From Siderastrea siderea (Eukaryota; Cnidaria; Anthozoa; Scleractinia; Rhizangiidae): a stretch of DNA of 64,000 nt. The position numbers and the translations under genes were made by a program. Below, piece after piece: positions 33,832 to 45,538 of the stretch. The stretch's first letter is position 1; each line of letters begins with the position of its first letter. The notes below the pieces were generated by a model. The model was not told the origin of the DNA. It made no database searches and saw only the letters and a list, made by a program, of their open reading frames with translations. The stretch is taken from the NCBI GenBank assembly GCA_964030785.1, contig OZ034975.1, forward strand, positions 39,753,569 to 39,817,568. Reading direction: 5' to 3'.

Positions 33832-34052
33832 CTTGTGTGCTTCCTGTACCAGTACCAGTTGGTGATGGTGATGGTGATGGTGATGGTGACGCAGTGGACG
33901 ATCGTGAAGTAAGCTTTATGGATTCGGGATCAACGACAAAATCCCCAAATTTGCCTTCCTCTGCGGCTTTCTTCAGAACAGCAATCACATAGGTTTCATT
34001 CACGGTTTGATTGAACCGCAGCACAAGACCAATGATAGCACTGCCATTTGTA
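33832..34052 (-). CDS. SEA-like domain exon, second half, with Ser-Pro repeat
   Basis: The exon encodes TNGSAIIGLVLRFNQTVNET, then AVLKKAAEEGKFGDFVVDPE and SIKLTSRSS. This is the late-strand and helix pattern of SEA-like membrane-proximal domains. It then runs into SPSPSPSPSP and TGTGTGSTQ. The Ser-Pro run is encoded by a GGTGAT microsatellite on the + strand and may vary in length. It begins in phase 2 and ends in phase 1. I saw no GSVVV-type autocleavage site. Confidence 0.7.
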
Positions 34053-35564
34053 CTGAAAAAAAAGACCAACAGATTGCAAAAAATCAAGACCACAGCGAAA
34101 AATGCCAGAATGTTACGAATATTTCTACATTTGTAAGGTTTTAGCTTGACAAACTAAGTGCACTATCTTAAATTAGCCCTGCGAAAGTGAAGAAGTCCTG
34201 AACTTTCCACAATTCTAGATTTCAAACGTTTCCTGTACGTATTTGAGAAAAAGCCAGCTAGTACAAGCTGTTAAAGCAGAATTCAAGAGCAATGGCACTT
34301 GATTCAGTATTTGTTAGTCAACAAGTGTTGCAACACATCTTACATAGTGTATCATGCCATGTTCCAGGGCCACCCAACGAGAACAGTTTGGCAAAATACT
34401 TGAAATATCATTTTCTGCTTTCTTAGATTATTTCAGACCCTTTTAAAGGCATATTTGTGCAAGCTAATACAGATTGATCTGTTCGGCGTTTTTAGCTGAA
34501 AATTTAGGCCGCAGAAAATTTTAGGAAACAGAATCCTATCCGCCAAACTTCGGAGCTGCTGAAGGCTCTCCGAAAATGCTAGCTGACCTTATTTTGCACT
34601 CTAAACGACATATTTGACCTTACGAAAACAGTAGAAACTAATCAGTCCTCTTGTTACGAAAGTCCGAGGTAGTGTTTCGCCAAAGAAATCTCTAGCTTTC
34701 ACTGCTCAGGCGATTTTAGGCCTTCCGAACAGACATTCCCCGAAACGAACCATTGGGTGTCCCTGATGTTCAATGTCGTTAAACAGAATATACACATGTA
34801 TATCCAGGTTCTAGTTGAATGACAAAAGAAGACTTGTCCAAGGATTATGATAACCTAAAAGAACAAAAAAAAAATTAGTAACAATCAAACAAAACCTCCA
34901 TTTCGTGGCAGAAGCCGAGTTGAAAAGCGATTTCTTTCATTTTTTGCTTATAATTAGGTATTGATGAAACAAAAAACCTGATGTGGTTCGTGTCCGCCAG
35001 AAGCGATTTAGTTTACAGAAGAACGAGGAAATTGATTCTAGCGTTCGGGAGGACAAACTCGCACACATCTAACTCTGAAAACCAGTACTATTCACTTGCA
35101 TAGAGCTTATAAACTAAAGTGCACAGAAAACGATAGACACTATCTACCAACAGACCAGTCTCTTTTCAGTAACTAGAGATCTATTAAACAGCAGTAGCGA
35201 CATTCATCGAACACAAACAGTCTAAAATAAAAGGCAGGTTTTAATGATTGGATAACCACTGCTTTGGAAGCCAACTTCGATGAAATAATTAAACATGTGC
35301 CATAACCCCAAATGGTCTCAATCCTCATTCAATAGACACCTTAAGAATCGTTCTACAACATACATTGGAACTAGCTAGGGTTAGTCGTGCTATAGCTTGT
35401 TCGAGACCTTATCGAGCTCACTACATATAATGAAAAACTAATCTACTTAGCAGCGAAAACGAAGAGCGTTCAGAGACTATAACAGTATCCCCCAGAATGT
35501 GCAATCCCCAGTAAGCTGAGTTACGAATCGAGTGAAGAGTGGCAAGTAAAAATTAACTGCATAC
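34053..35564. other. Intron, probably hiding one short exon
   Basis: The exon before it ends in phase 0 and the exon after it starts in phase 2. A short exon (roughly 50 bases) or another splice site is therefore needed. I could not identify it. Confidence 0.4.
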
Positions 35565-35650
35565 CTTCTCAATGAAGTTTCCTTTTGAAAAGATAGCACA
35601 CGTTTGGTTCTTGATGGTGAGTGTTATGTTTATGGTCCCATTTACAGCAG
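35565..35650 (-). CDS. SEA-like domain exon, first half
   Basis: An 86-base exon, phase 1 in and phase 0 out, encodes AAVNGTINITLTIKNQTCAI, then FSKGNFIEK. The first residue is completed by the G of the preceding Ig exon. The beta strand followed by a helix start, with three Asn-glycosylation sites, fits the beginning of a SEA-like fold shared with 33832-34052. Confidence 0.65.
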
Positions 35651-35924
35651 CTGCAGAAAATTGTTAGTATAAATTATATCGGATGGGAGTGAATATGTGA
35701 AATAATCATATACGTGAACTGCAAATGGAATAAGAAAGGATGATGACCTTCGCGATTTCGCAGGATAATTGTTAATTATCTGTTTAGATTCTGATAGCCC
35801 TTGCTAAGATCTGCTTTTTCCACAGCCATAAAGCGCGCAAAAAATATTTTTGTATTAGGGGGCAAATTCCTTATAAGAAACCCGAATATCCCGAGATGCG
35901 CAGAGCGTATGCGCAGAAAAAAAA

Positions 35925-36025
35925 AGGCGGCACCGTCCTTAAGCAGTTGATAACACAAAAGCCTGAAAAAAAATGAGACTTGAACAGGATTCGAACCCAT
36001 GACCGCAGTAATATAGTAGGGATAT
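35925..36025 (-). repeat. SINE fragment
   Basis: On the - strand, B-box GGTTCGAATCC is followed by TTCAAGTCTCA, a T-run and ATCAACTGCTTAAG, the tail words of the SINE at 12.7 kb. The A-box half is missing or diverged. Confidence 0.6.
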
Positions 36026-37822
36026 TTTACTCCGTTTTCGTGCTCTGGTTTCTAATTAAGGTGGCCTGGGGTATTTATCGGGTCGACAGTGTCCTTTTTA
36101 AATCGTGCTTTTGAAAGGGAAAACGTTAAGCGATTTTTAGAAATTTCAGAGCACAATTAAGGAGTCGCTCGTTTGGAGAACCTTTGGTCCAGATTCTCAT
36201 GCAACTTGCTGTAAACCTTAACTGATGCCAACTAAAAATGTTTGAGGTCATTGTAACAGAATTCATTTTGGCTTACGAAAAATAAGTGCATTTTATTTCA
36301 AAAGAAGGCTTTGTAAAAACCTCTTATAGCTTACACAAATCGAGTTCGATCGCCATAAAATTTAAAGCATTAGTTTTTCCAGGTTATTTCTGTTTCCTCC
36401 TAAAATTTATAACATATTGGGTAACGCTTTCCTTTTCATAAAAATGATTTAATCAAAGGCCCCGGTGACCTAACTCGCAAAGACGAAATGCTCTTAATGA
36501 TTAGTTTCAATGGATAAACGAGGTTGCTAGAATTAAACCTCTGGATTCTCTTACAGCGCTCACATTTAGAGAAATGGCACGTGTTTTATAAAATTGCGTT
36601 ACCTGTACCAGTTTCCGTGACTACTTGTTGAAAGGCGATTCCCAGGGGTTAAAGATGGAACTTAACCTTTAAAATTATAAGAAAGCCTTTTTTCACCGCT
36701 AAATGTTTGGATTTGACAAAATTAAGGTGGCTCGCCGCTATTTCTTAGCGCGGAGGCTCCATTTTATAAATCGAATTTTCGGCAAGTAAGCGTTAACCAA
36801 TTTCAGTGATTTTTGGTATTCTAAACAAAGAATCTTCGAATTTGCCAAAACTTTTATTTTCAGGGCCAACGAATTCAATGTTAAAGAGATACAAGCGCTA
36901 TTTGAAGACCAGCCTTTTCAGGAAATTTTTTCTAATTACGCTCAATAACTTCTAAGACTTCAAGGTTTACTGTGAGCACTTTTCTACAAAATCGGCTGGC
37001 TTTTATCCATTTTTTAAAATAGAAGACGCGAAGTAGCCAACTTGACGAGCCAAATTCGTTGGATTTCGTCGAGGTTACATACCTGAAACTAGGTGCTATA
37101 TATGCTGGATTTTATCATACTCAGAAATAAGGGAAAACAAATCCGTAGTTTTTTCACACGTCGAATAAACTTTCATATCTCAGATTCACAATTTTCGCGC
37201 TAAAAACACACTGTTCTTCATTTGCTTGTACATTTTACAGGGATTTTACGATTTTTTCCGATTTTTCAGCAGTGTTTTAGATGGTATCAAGCTGTCAAAA
37301 AATATTTGCTATCCCAGCATGACATTAGCGTTCTTTCAACAGCTGAGGCAATTACACAAACGCAACATTTTGGAGCCAAATTTTAACAATCAACTGTGCA
37401 GTAATTTCTAGCCAGCCGATTTCGTAGAAACCTGCTCACAGTAACCTTAAAGTCTAAGAGCTTATTGAGCTTAATTAGGAAAAAATCTATCTTTGTGTAA
37501 ACTCTAAGCCAATTGAAGTATGGAGGGTAGGTGTCGTATAGGTAGCAAGCGAGGAGGGCAGCAATCTCATCAGCAGATAAGAGGTTTCCATGGCAACCTG
37601 GCCACCTCCAGGCACCCATCAACACAACACTAAATGTGCCATGCCTATGATACTTACTTGGAATGGGGGGGGGGGGAGAGGGAAAGCAAAATGTGCTAGC
37701 GAAGCAAACCTCAGCAAAGCAGAAAGCACATGTGAGCGCCCCTGGAACTCCCCACATATTAGTGAAACCGCTGACCAGCATTGGATAGATTTTAACTTTG
37801 CCTAAATTCCATTTAGCCACAT

Positions 37823-38588
37823 TTAAGGTGCCTGAACACAGTTTGCGCGCGCTCTACGAATTATACTGCTTACGTAAATAAGCGCGCGCACAAGGCTTTG
37901 AGAAAAACAAACATGGCGCCTGTACAGCGATTTTTTCCGTCTTAACAATCAAACAGTTTGTTGTGTATCAAAAACGTTTGTTTTGCAATGCATTAAAGGT
38001 AATACTATTGGAAAATACCCTGCCTTTCTGGGATTGTTTGTATGAATCGAGAAAGATCGAGAATCCTGTCAAATGCAGCGCATGCGCAGTTAACCAGAAA
38101 ATTGTGACTGCACGATTTAGTGGAAATGCAATGATTTCTACGGAACCACTCATTAGAATTTCATGAAATTTGGTAGAATAATAGTTCAGAACACGCTTAA
38201 CTCGCCTACAAACAAAAATTGAGGTCTGACAGAGGACATGTTCAGAAAACGTTAAAATGCAAAACACAAAATAACAGAAGATCTCTCTGTCAAAATTTCA
38301 CGAGACCAGTGTCAATAGGCCAATATCTTTCTGAGTTTTCTAGACACAAATGATGCAAAAAATCTAACGACTGGATTTTCTGAAAATAAATCAAACCCGT
38401 TAATTAATGCTGGTTTACTACCAGCTGTGTTGCCATGGTAACGGTACCCAGTCCAATGAAACATATCAAAATACAATCTTTTTTAGTTGAACTTGCCCCT
38501 TGCCAATTTTGGCTGCCCAAATGCCAGTGGTTTGAAAATAACGATGAATAACGTATAGGTACAAGAAAACTGTGTTTGGCCACCTTAA
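37823..38588. mobile_element. TTAA-flanked TIR element inside the Ngaro-like element
   Basis: The ends are TTAAGGTGCCTGAACACAGT on the left and TTAAGGTGGCCAAACACAGT as the reverse complement on the right. It is about 766 bp with no transposase, and separates repeat B1 from A2. Confidence 0.75.
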
Positions 38589-38872
38589 ACTCTAAGCCAA
38601 TTGAAGTATGGAGGGTAGGTGCCGTATAGGTAGCAAGCGAGGAGAGCAGCAATCGCCTCAGCAGTTAAGAGGTCTCCATGGCAACCTGGCCACAGACTAC
38701 CTCCCAAAGCCGGTCTCCAACACGCGGGTGCTTGGAGAAAGGAGAGCCTGTGGCCAGAATGGACATTGGACCTCTTCATCCCAGGTTACCCCAAGCACAA
38801 TACCAGGCAGGCAAGGCAAGGGCAGCTGAAAATCAGTGGCTAACAAGTGGCAAAGACAAAAACTTACCAAGG

Positions 38873-39560
38873 TTAGTGAGAGAGAAGGGGAGTCATTTGT
38901 GCCAAAGCTTCTGCTGGGGTGCGGATGTAAAACTGGTAGGCATAGCTTGTCCACCTCCCCATCGCTTCAATAAGATGGTCTGGAATACCAGCACGAGCGG
39001 GCAACAGTTGCAGCACCGATTCTGAAGCCGTGACTGGATATTGGTCCATCGATGCTGGCTGCTGCAAAAGTATCCTTAAGACACTGAGAAAGGAAAACAC
39101 GAGAAAGAGGCTGACCATTGGAGCGTATAGAGAGAGGACCAGGAGAACTTCCACGCAGTTCCAGGTAAGGCAAAAGAGCTGACAAGGCACAAAGAGGAGG
39201 ATTACCTCGGCCAATGTAGATGTGGCAGCCTTTGCGAAATGGGTCAGTCTTGGAAGTCTTGATGGTGAGACGTAAGCAGGTAGGTGCTTCCTGTGAGTCA
39301 ACTGCAATGTCGGCAACGGTCAAGTGAAGGAGTGGATTGAAATCAGATAATGAGGGGACTGTGAATTCAGAAGCTCGGAGAAACCCAAAATAGGCCAGGG
39401 TGGAAGCGGCCCAAAGCATAACATGGTCCTGGACATCAAAGCATAAGGACCTATGGATGATGAGCATGTGGTGATCTGTGATTGGTAAACGGGTGAAGCT
39501 AGATAAACCTTGTGTCCTTTTGACGCCCAGAAGGACTCGTTGAAGCTGGAGGCAACCCAC
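38873..39560 (-). pseudogene. Tyrosine recombinase of the Ngaro-like element
   Basis: The frame reads LGVKRTQGLSSFTRLPITDH, then LAYFGFLRASEFTVPS, with the first catalytic Arg in LRASE. Next comes LTIKTSKTDPFRKG, containing the conserved Lys, and then SHGFRIGAATVA with HxxR. A frame shift follows. The other frame gives GIPDHLIEAMGRWTSYAYQF, with the Trp replacing the second His, and YIRTP with the nucleophile Tyr. All catalytic positions are present but the shift near 39000 breaks the protein. Enzymes of this family join element DNA to target sites. Confidence 0.85.
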
Positions 39561-39595
39561 TAGAGGGTTAGGGAGTCCCTGAAATAAACTGTCCA

Positions 39596-39640
39596 GTAAT
39601 TTCTAGCCAGCCGATTTCGTAGAAAGTCGAATCAAAACGA
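39596..39640. repeat. Foldback fragment at the reverse-transcriptase deletion
   Basis: CAGTAATTTCTAGCCAGCCG and the following bases repeat 37399-37433 of the TTAA foldback element. It lies between the recombinase and the gag-like region, where reverse transcriptase is missing. Confidence 0.7.
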
Positions 39641-39759
39641 CCCAGCTGCTCGGGGCAATCATATGAACAGTACAAAATAAGGTAAAAGTTATACTCCTAA
39701 ATATAACACAATGGTAGAACACCAGATAAGTTCAAGTCGATAAGCAGCCAATTTAGCGA

Positions 39760-41056
39760 TGTTTACTACGCTTGGAAGGCTCTGGAGTTTGAGAACGTTT
39801 GGGAAGGCAAGAGGTCTTCTTCTGACGGCAGTCCAAGGTCCGGTGGTTGGCAGAGCAAACGGAGCAGTGGTGGGCAAAGCGACACATGCTTGTGGGAGCT
39901 ACACAATGGCCACTGTTCCAGGATTTGCAAATACTGGAGGAGTTGCTTCCAGTAGGCTCAGTGATAGGGCCGACTGAGGCTGGAGCCAGCGGCATGGAAA
40001 TTAAAGAGTTGGACGTTAATATTCGACCAGTCGGTGAGGCGAGAAGCGGCCGCATATTCGTGGAGAGCACGATCATAAGCATACCAAACATTGCCCTGAA
40101 ACTGGCGGTAGGTGCTGAGGATCAGGAGCTTGTAGAGAGTTAGGTCATGCCATCGGGCCAGAAAATGAGCCGTTAGAATTAGGGAAAAGATGGTGAAGGC
40201 CTCAATCCAGGCAGAGATATCATCTATGCATCGTTTAGGCTTTCGGGATGATGAGGTCAATACAACGCGGCCGTCAAACAGAAGCTGTGGTTCAAAATTT
40301 GATCGCGGAGATTGTCCAACAAAAGTTCAGCCAGATCAATGTACTTCCCAGAAGTGATTTGGGACACCAGCTTAAATGGTGCGGGCGAAAACCCGGGTCC
40401 AACAGTAAACGGCTGTTGAGAACAAGTCGGCATGACGGAAGAAATAACAGGCGGCGTAGAACTTGCTGATGTAAACGTGGTCGGAAACGATGCGGACAAA
40501 GCAGGCATTGAAAAAGTATGAATTAAAGAAAGGAACTGGCCTACCCGAGGCAGCTGGTTGGGCACACAACGCCTGGGAAACTGCAGTTGTGACAAGCGAA
40601 GTCGACTAAGTCACTGGGAAGGGATGCCACCGGAACGGCTGCTTGAGATACTGAACTAGCCGTGTTCCAAGCGGGAATTGCGAGCCGAATGGCCTCCGTG
40701 ATTGAAGCTGTGAGCATCTCCAGCGAGGTGACCGCCGCTGCAACAGGAACCGAGAAAGAACCAGGTGGGGGAATGGCGGGAACAGACGAAGAAACCGGCG
40801 CTGGAATTAAGCAGCCATGACTGGAAATCGCTGTTGACTGCGAGGCCGTGTATGACGATGGTGGGAGCGACGAAGGATCAAACAGCGAGTTCAAGCTGTT
40901 TCTGGTGTGGCAAGGCATATTGAGGGAGGTCCAAACGAAGAAACAACGATAAAAGTCGCCAAAAAACCGGGGTGAAGACAGAAAGCAAACTGCGCTAGCG
41001 AAGCAAACCACAGCAAAGCAGAAAGCACACGTAAGCGCCCCCGGAACCCTCCCCAC
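39760..41056 (-). pseudogene. Gag-like region with Cys/His zinc knuckle
   Basis: Several frames share the reading. The most telling is ICKSWNSGHCVAPTSMCRFA followed by HHCSVCSANHRTLDC, a CCCH plus CCHC-like cluster typical of nucleic-acid-binding Gag proteins of tyrosine-recombinase retroelements. Upstream segments include YIDLAELLLDN and TLYKLLILSTYRQFQGNVWY. Frame shifts occur every few hundred bases, so it is dead. Confidence 0.75.
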
Positions 41057-41760
41057 ATATTAGTGAAACCGCTGACCAGCATTGGCTAGATTTTAACTTT
41101 TCCTAAATTCCATTTAGCCACATTTAATGGAAATATTCGCGTTTCCCTGAAAAGGCTGGTCTTCGAATAGTGCTTGTATCTCTTAATCGTTGAACATGTT
41201 TGCCCTAAAAATAAAAGATTTGTAAAAATCTAACATTCTTGTTCAGAACGCCAAAAATCACTGAAGTCGGTTAACCCTTAGTTGCCGAAAATTCGATTTA
41301 TAAAATGGAGCCTCCGCGCTAATAAGTAGCCGCGAGCCACCTTAACGCACTATAGATTCTGGCGGTTTTGTTCCCTCTTCACATGAGCTATATAAGTTAA
41401 ATTGAAATAATTTGTCTTAGTTAGACAGACTTTTCATAACCCCTAAATTAATTATCACGCACGTAATCTCCTCAGGAAATGTAAACCTCTCATGGCATTG
41501 TAATAACCTAGCTTTGTCCCCAAGAAATCCAAAAGCAAAAGATAAGTCCTCTTCATCCCCACCCCCACAGGATATCACTAACAATAAAGGTTTACGGTGG
41601 ATCGACCGACCGAATTTCTCGCCCCCTTCCTATACCACGTTTCAACGTTACGCATCTTCACGAGCTAAAAAGGACACCGTTGACCTGATAAATACCCGCG
41701 GGCCACCTTACATTGCTGTGGAATCGCCGTGGAACACATTAATGTGCTGTCATATACATT

Positions 41761-42450
41761 AGCCGTGGTTACACGAGGCAACTTTACCTAGGCAAGCAAA
41801 TATGAGGTTTCCCTGGGGAAAGTGGCATTTTCCTGTGTAACAGATTTTACCTAGGGAAAGTTTACCCAGGTAAATTTTCGTAGTCAATTGACCAAGATCA
41901 GAACAATGGAAAATGCCCCAGGCAAACCTTTTGTGGATCATGAAGAGTTGTTTGGTTTCCCCAGGTAAGTCTGCCAATGAAAAGCCCAGTTTTGGATACT
42001 GCACATGCAGTGCGTGATCAGGTACATGATGTATACATGATCTTGCAAGTGGCGTGTAGAAGATTGAAAGTGGCTCCTTTTCGAGCAATGTTGAAAATGC
42101 TGAATTTTAAGGGAATACTGCGACTTACAGGGCGTTTAAATTACTTCATGTACATCGGACATTTTTGCTCCTCAGGAAGTGCAACAGACCAAGGATTCAG
42201 CAGCGTATGACGGCAAAGTTGGAGCCGTTTTCTCATTTTCTCACTTAGTCCATAAAAACATGTCTCAATCGTCCATGTTTTGTTTCGCAAAAGTTACACA
42301 GCCTGAAAATTTACCCCCCCCCCCCCCACCCCTAAATTACCTGGGTACATGTGACCTTAACTAGCCAAGTAAATGAAACCCCCAACTATTTTACCGAGGG
42401 AAAATTATATTGGGGAAATCATGTTTTCTTGGGGTGGTGTAACCACGGCT
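41761..42450. mobile_element. TIR element family C, copy 1
   Basis: Inverted ends AGCCGTGGTTACAC are flanked by ATT on both sides. Inside are repeated TTTACCTAGG/CCCAGGTAA words in both senses and a poly-C tract near 42314. A related copy lies at 46804-47660. Confidence 0.75.
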
Positions 42451-43254
42451 ATTTTCCTGATGTAAAATTGCTGTGGAATACCGGTACTAACGAGTGTTAC
42501 TTACAGAAAATGACACAATACATTATTGCTGCGGATTCTCATCAACGTGCTGTGGAATACTGATGAGCGTCATTCTTGAACAATAGGAAGTATAGGATTG
42601 CTCATAGTGAACACTGATTGGTTCTCTAGCTTTTGAACCCGCAGCTGATATTTCCGACTACCTGGAAGATGTTCCAGATGGAAGCCCACAGACAAAGCCA
42701 AAAAGTTCAATGTCAATGATGCAAAAGAAACGTATAAGTCGAGTTCAAGTACAGCACTTGTAATTTTATAGCATGGAGAAACAAGTCTGTCGTTCAGTTT
42801 GAACCATTCTGATCCTTTTTTTTGGCTTAAGAGCATTTCTGTTTAATCCAGTTAGTGCGTGTTGCCAAATTACAAACTTATTTATTTGTTTATTTAAAAG
42901 AAATAGCTTAATTTTGATAATACCGAACACGAAGAGAATGATTGAATGAAGTTAAGTAAAAGCTTCTCTTTCGATTGATTTATTGCTAAGACACTATAAG
43001 GTTGCAGTTATTAAAGGAAAATATTGCAGAACGAATTGGCTCAACATCGATATCGTCGTTGTTGGTTTTATTGATTTAATTACTAATATTCACAGAGAAT
43101 TTGTGCATTTATTAGTAGGTTCTACTTAGTCACTATTAATAGTGTGCTGTGTATAGAGCATACAAATGAGGCTTTCAAACAAAGGAAAACAAAGCCCCAT
43201 TAGTATGCTCTATGCCGAATGTTTGAAAGAAGGGAAAACCCATGCTTTCTTTTT
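42451..43254. other. Intron sequence, no gene recognised
   Basis: No exon or clear repeat ends were seen, apart from AT-rich DNA. Short inverted words around GAGCATAC/GTATGCTC lie at 43157 and 43203. Confidence 0.4.
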
Positions 43255-43540
43255 CTAAGTACTCATCTTTTCAGTCACTCACTTCTATTCTACGTGAATT
43301 CCTACAACAGACGTGACTGGATGGCGATTCTATACACGTGAGTAATCCTTTAAGATCGTAACGAGCTTGCAGTTGTTAACGAGAAAGGAAAAGTATTGGA
43401 AACTTGTATATGCATGGTCGCAAATTCAATCAATAGTCAAGAAACTCCAAGCGTTGTGGCTACAAAAGAGCACGGGATCACAAAAGAAGGATTTCTGTTG
43501 TAAACTACAGGATACAGGGCCATGAAGGCATTTAGATTTG

Positions 43541-43730
43541 GTGGCTCGCTCGTCAGTGGATAGAAAGAACGAGGAATGAAATGTTCTAGTGTTAAGTGTT
43601 GGGTGAATATATGTGGTGGCTCGTTTGGCTCGTCAGTGGATAAAAAGAACGACGAATGAACTATTTGAGCGGTAAGTGTTGGGTGTATATATATGTGGTG
43701 CTTCGTCTGGCTCGTCAGTGGGTAAGAGGA
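43541..43730. repeat. Tandem repeat, three units of about 75 bp
   Basis: Each unit carries GGTGGCTCG, GGCTCGTCAGTGG, AAGAACGA and TAAGTGTTGGGTG. Related GGCTCGTTTG words occur inverted at 43930-44045. Confidence 0.75.
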
Positions 43731-44394
43731 AGTATCACCGTGGGCATAGAGTAGAGGGCCAATGGGTATTCGGAGGAATAGAAGAAGATACGAGAAAGTG
43801 ATTTCTGGTACCGGTGGAAGACAGGAATGAAGCGACTCTGCTGCTCATCATTAAGCAGTGGATAGAACCTGGAACTCTGATTATATCCGACTGTTGGAAT
43901 TCGTATTCCAATAATAATTATCATCAGCGCAAACGAGCCAAATGAGCCAATACTTCATATATCGACCAAGGGAGCGACCATAGAGCACCAAACGAGCCAG
44001 CTTGGTGTATGTTGCCGAGGAGCAAACGAGCCAGCTCGTTTGAAGACGAGTGTAAGTGGTCCTGCATTTTATAGTTTAGCCTCTTTAGCAAAGACAAACG
44101 ACCTCTCAAAGGGCAACGCTGTTGCTGTCAAACGAAAACTTGAATTCAACATCAAGGGTCAACACAAATTGAAGCGAAAAAGGATGTCAATATTGACGAC
44201 CAAGGTTTCCGAGGCCGATCGATCAGTGACAACACCGCGGAGCTGTGAAAAACAGTTGCGAGAAAGATGTCAAAGATTATACTTTCCAATGAAACTTGGA
44301 CTCGCCGAAACAAGGAACTTAAATTGTGTTGTCAAAAGCTCAACCGTTGTGCAATTACAAAGGGGATCTCTATAAATCTTGTTGCAATAATATA

Positions 44395-44665
44395 ATTGCG
44401 ATGATCTTCATATAATTCTATCTTTATCCGCAGTTCAATTATATGATTATTTCATATATTCATATTCATTTCTTTATCTACGGGATAAATACGAACTCTC
44501 AACTGACCAGCTCCCAGTTGGCTTGATAGCTCAGTTGGTTAGAGTGCTGCACCGGTATTGCAGAGGTCATAGGTTCAATTCCCGCTCAAGCCTGAATTTT
44601 TTCAGGTTTCTTCTTTTCAACTGCTTAAGTTGAAAAACCTTTACTGCGATGATCTTCATATAATT
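44395..44665 (+). repeat. SINE unit, single copy
   Basis: A 73-bp tRNA-Thr-like head (44520-44592) is flanked on both sides by the tail block ATGATCTTCATATAATTCTA. This is the unit that forms the arrays at 12.5 and 15.4 kb. Confidence 0.8.
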
Positions 44666-44696
44666 CTAATTATCTATTGTGGCATGCATTATTAGA

Positions 44697-45514
44697 TCTC
44701 TTTTGTCTGATGAGCACTGAGCGAGTTTATGTCTCAAACTTAAAAGGGCTGTGTGCTACTTATTAAAGATATCATTCATTTGATCGGAACCTTTCTCTAA
44801 CGCAAAATGTTACTAAAATTATAGGGCATATCGGACGTAAGGGGTATAAGGGGCACCAAATGAGGCTGTGTTTTCGCCTTCGTTATGCGCAAACAGCACG
44901 AATCGAGAAGCGTGTATGTTATCCAACTGTATAAGTTACTGTACAGAAAGCGCGCGAAACGAGCGCAAATATCCCAAGATATTGTACAGTTGGTTATTGT
45001 ACAGTACCGTGCGCGCGCTCATCCTGTTACACTTGTAGTTTTCCTTCAAGTTACCGTTTCTTTCGTGTGGTGCTCGCGAGGGAAAAACCATCGCGTGTAA
45101 CACACGCGAATGTTAAACCAAGCTTTGAGACGTTAATAATTAATGACAGCCTTGTGGACAAACCGTGTTGCCATAGAAAAGGTTGGCATAAATAAATTCA
45201 AGTTGGAAATCTACATATGTGTTTCGTCGTTATTCGCCTCCTCAAAGTTATGCTTCTTGATTCGTTCTGGTTACGCGTAACGCATTCTCCACGCGCGCTC
45301 CAGAGGCGAAAACACAACCTCATTTGGTGCCCTTATATGCCCCTTATGCCCGTCATGGCCTACAAATTTAGCGACGAAAACATTTTGCACCAGAGAAAGC
45401 TTCCAGCTGAAATAGGTGAAATGCGCAAAACATGTTTGTAGTAAGTAGCACACAGCCCTCAGTTTACGTATGACGCAATAAACAATTCCCTCAGCGCTCA
45501 TCAGACAAAAGAGA
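44697..45514. mobile_element. Foldback element inside the larger foldback
   Basis: The ends TCTCTTTTGTCTGATGAGC and a second block GGGCTGTGTGCTACTTA are inverted at 45429-45514. A third block (CACCAAATGAGG) is inverted at 45316-45330. The centre has GCGCGCGC-type words and an inverted ACAGTTGGTTATTGTACAG. Confidence 0.75.
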
Positions 45515-45538
45515 CGTAACAATATACAACAAGAGTTT

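Larger units (their letters stand above)
37499..41128 (-). mobile_element. Ngaro-like tyrosine-recombinase retroelement with split direct repeats
   Basis: Read on the - strand the order is repeat A1 (41128-40979), gag-like region, tyrosine recombinase, repeat B1 (about 38700-38589), A2 (37826-37680) and B2 (37610-37499). The A pair shares CCCCACATATTAGTGAAACC and the B pair AAGCCAATTGAAGTATGGAG. An A1-ORFs-B1-A2-B2 layout is the split-direct-repeat form of Ngaro-type DIRS elements. The reverse transcriptase expected between gag and recombinase is absent; only about 200 bp separates them. A TTAA element has inserted exactly at B1/A2. Confidence 0.75.
36722..41345. mobile_element. TTAA-flanked foldback element (split)
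   Basis: Both ends are GGTGGCTCG(C)CGCTA followed by GCGCGGAGGCTCCATTTTAT, inverted, with TTAA on each side. The left arm runs to about 37010. Its complement is found in two pieces, 37400-37485 and 41140-41341, showing that the right arm was cut by an insertion. The uninterrupted element would be about 1 kb. TTAA targets fit Kolobok- or piggyBac-type transposition. Confidence 0.8.
36056..41711. mobile_element. Outer TIR element (split by later insertions)
   Basis: The left end reads TTAAGGTGGCCTGGGGTATT and TATCGGGTCGACAGTGTCCT. The right end (41640-41711) is its reverse complement with a few changes. The inverted repeats are about 70 bp. TTAA flanks the left end and TTAC the right, so the duplication has drifted. 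Without its inserts the element would be about 1.0 kb. No transposase was seen. Confidence 0.75.

Noticed and set aside
38608..40469. Several + strand open frames of 70-115 codons
   Set aside because: They are antisense to the recombinase and gag-like regions, which carry the recognisable motifs on the - strand.
44040..44375. 111-codon Lys/Arg-rich frame on the + strand
   Set aside because: It lies in a foldback arm whose inverted copy at 46.2 kb has lost the frame. Kept only as a possible remnant in the findings.
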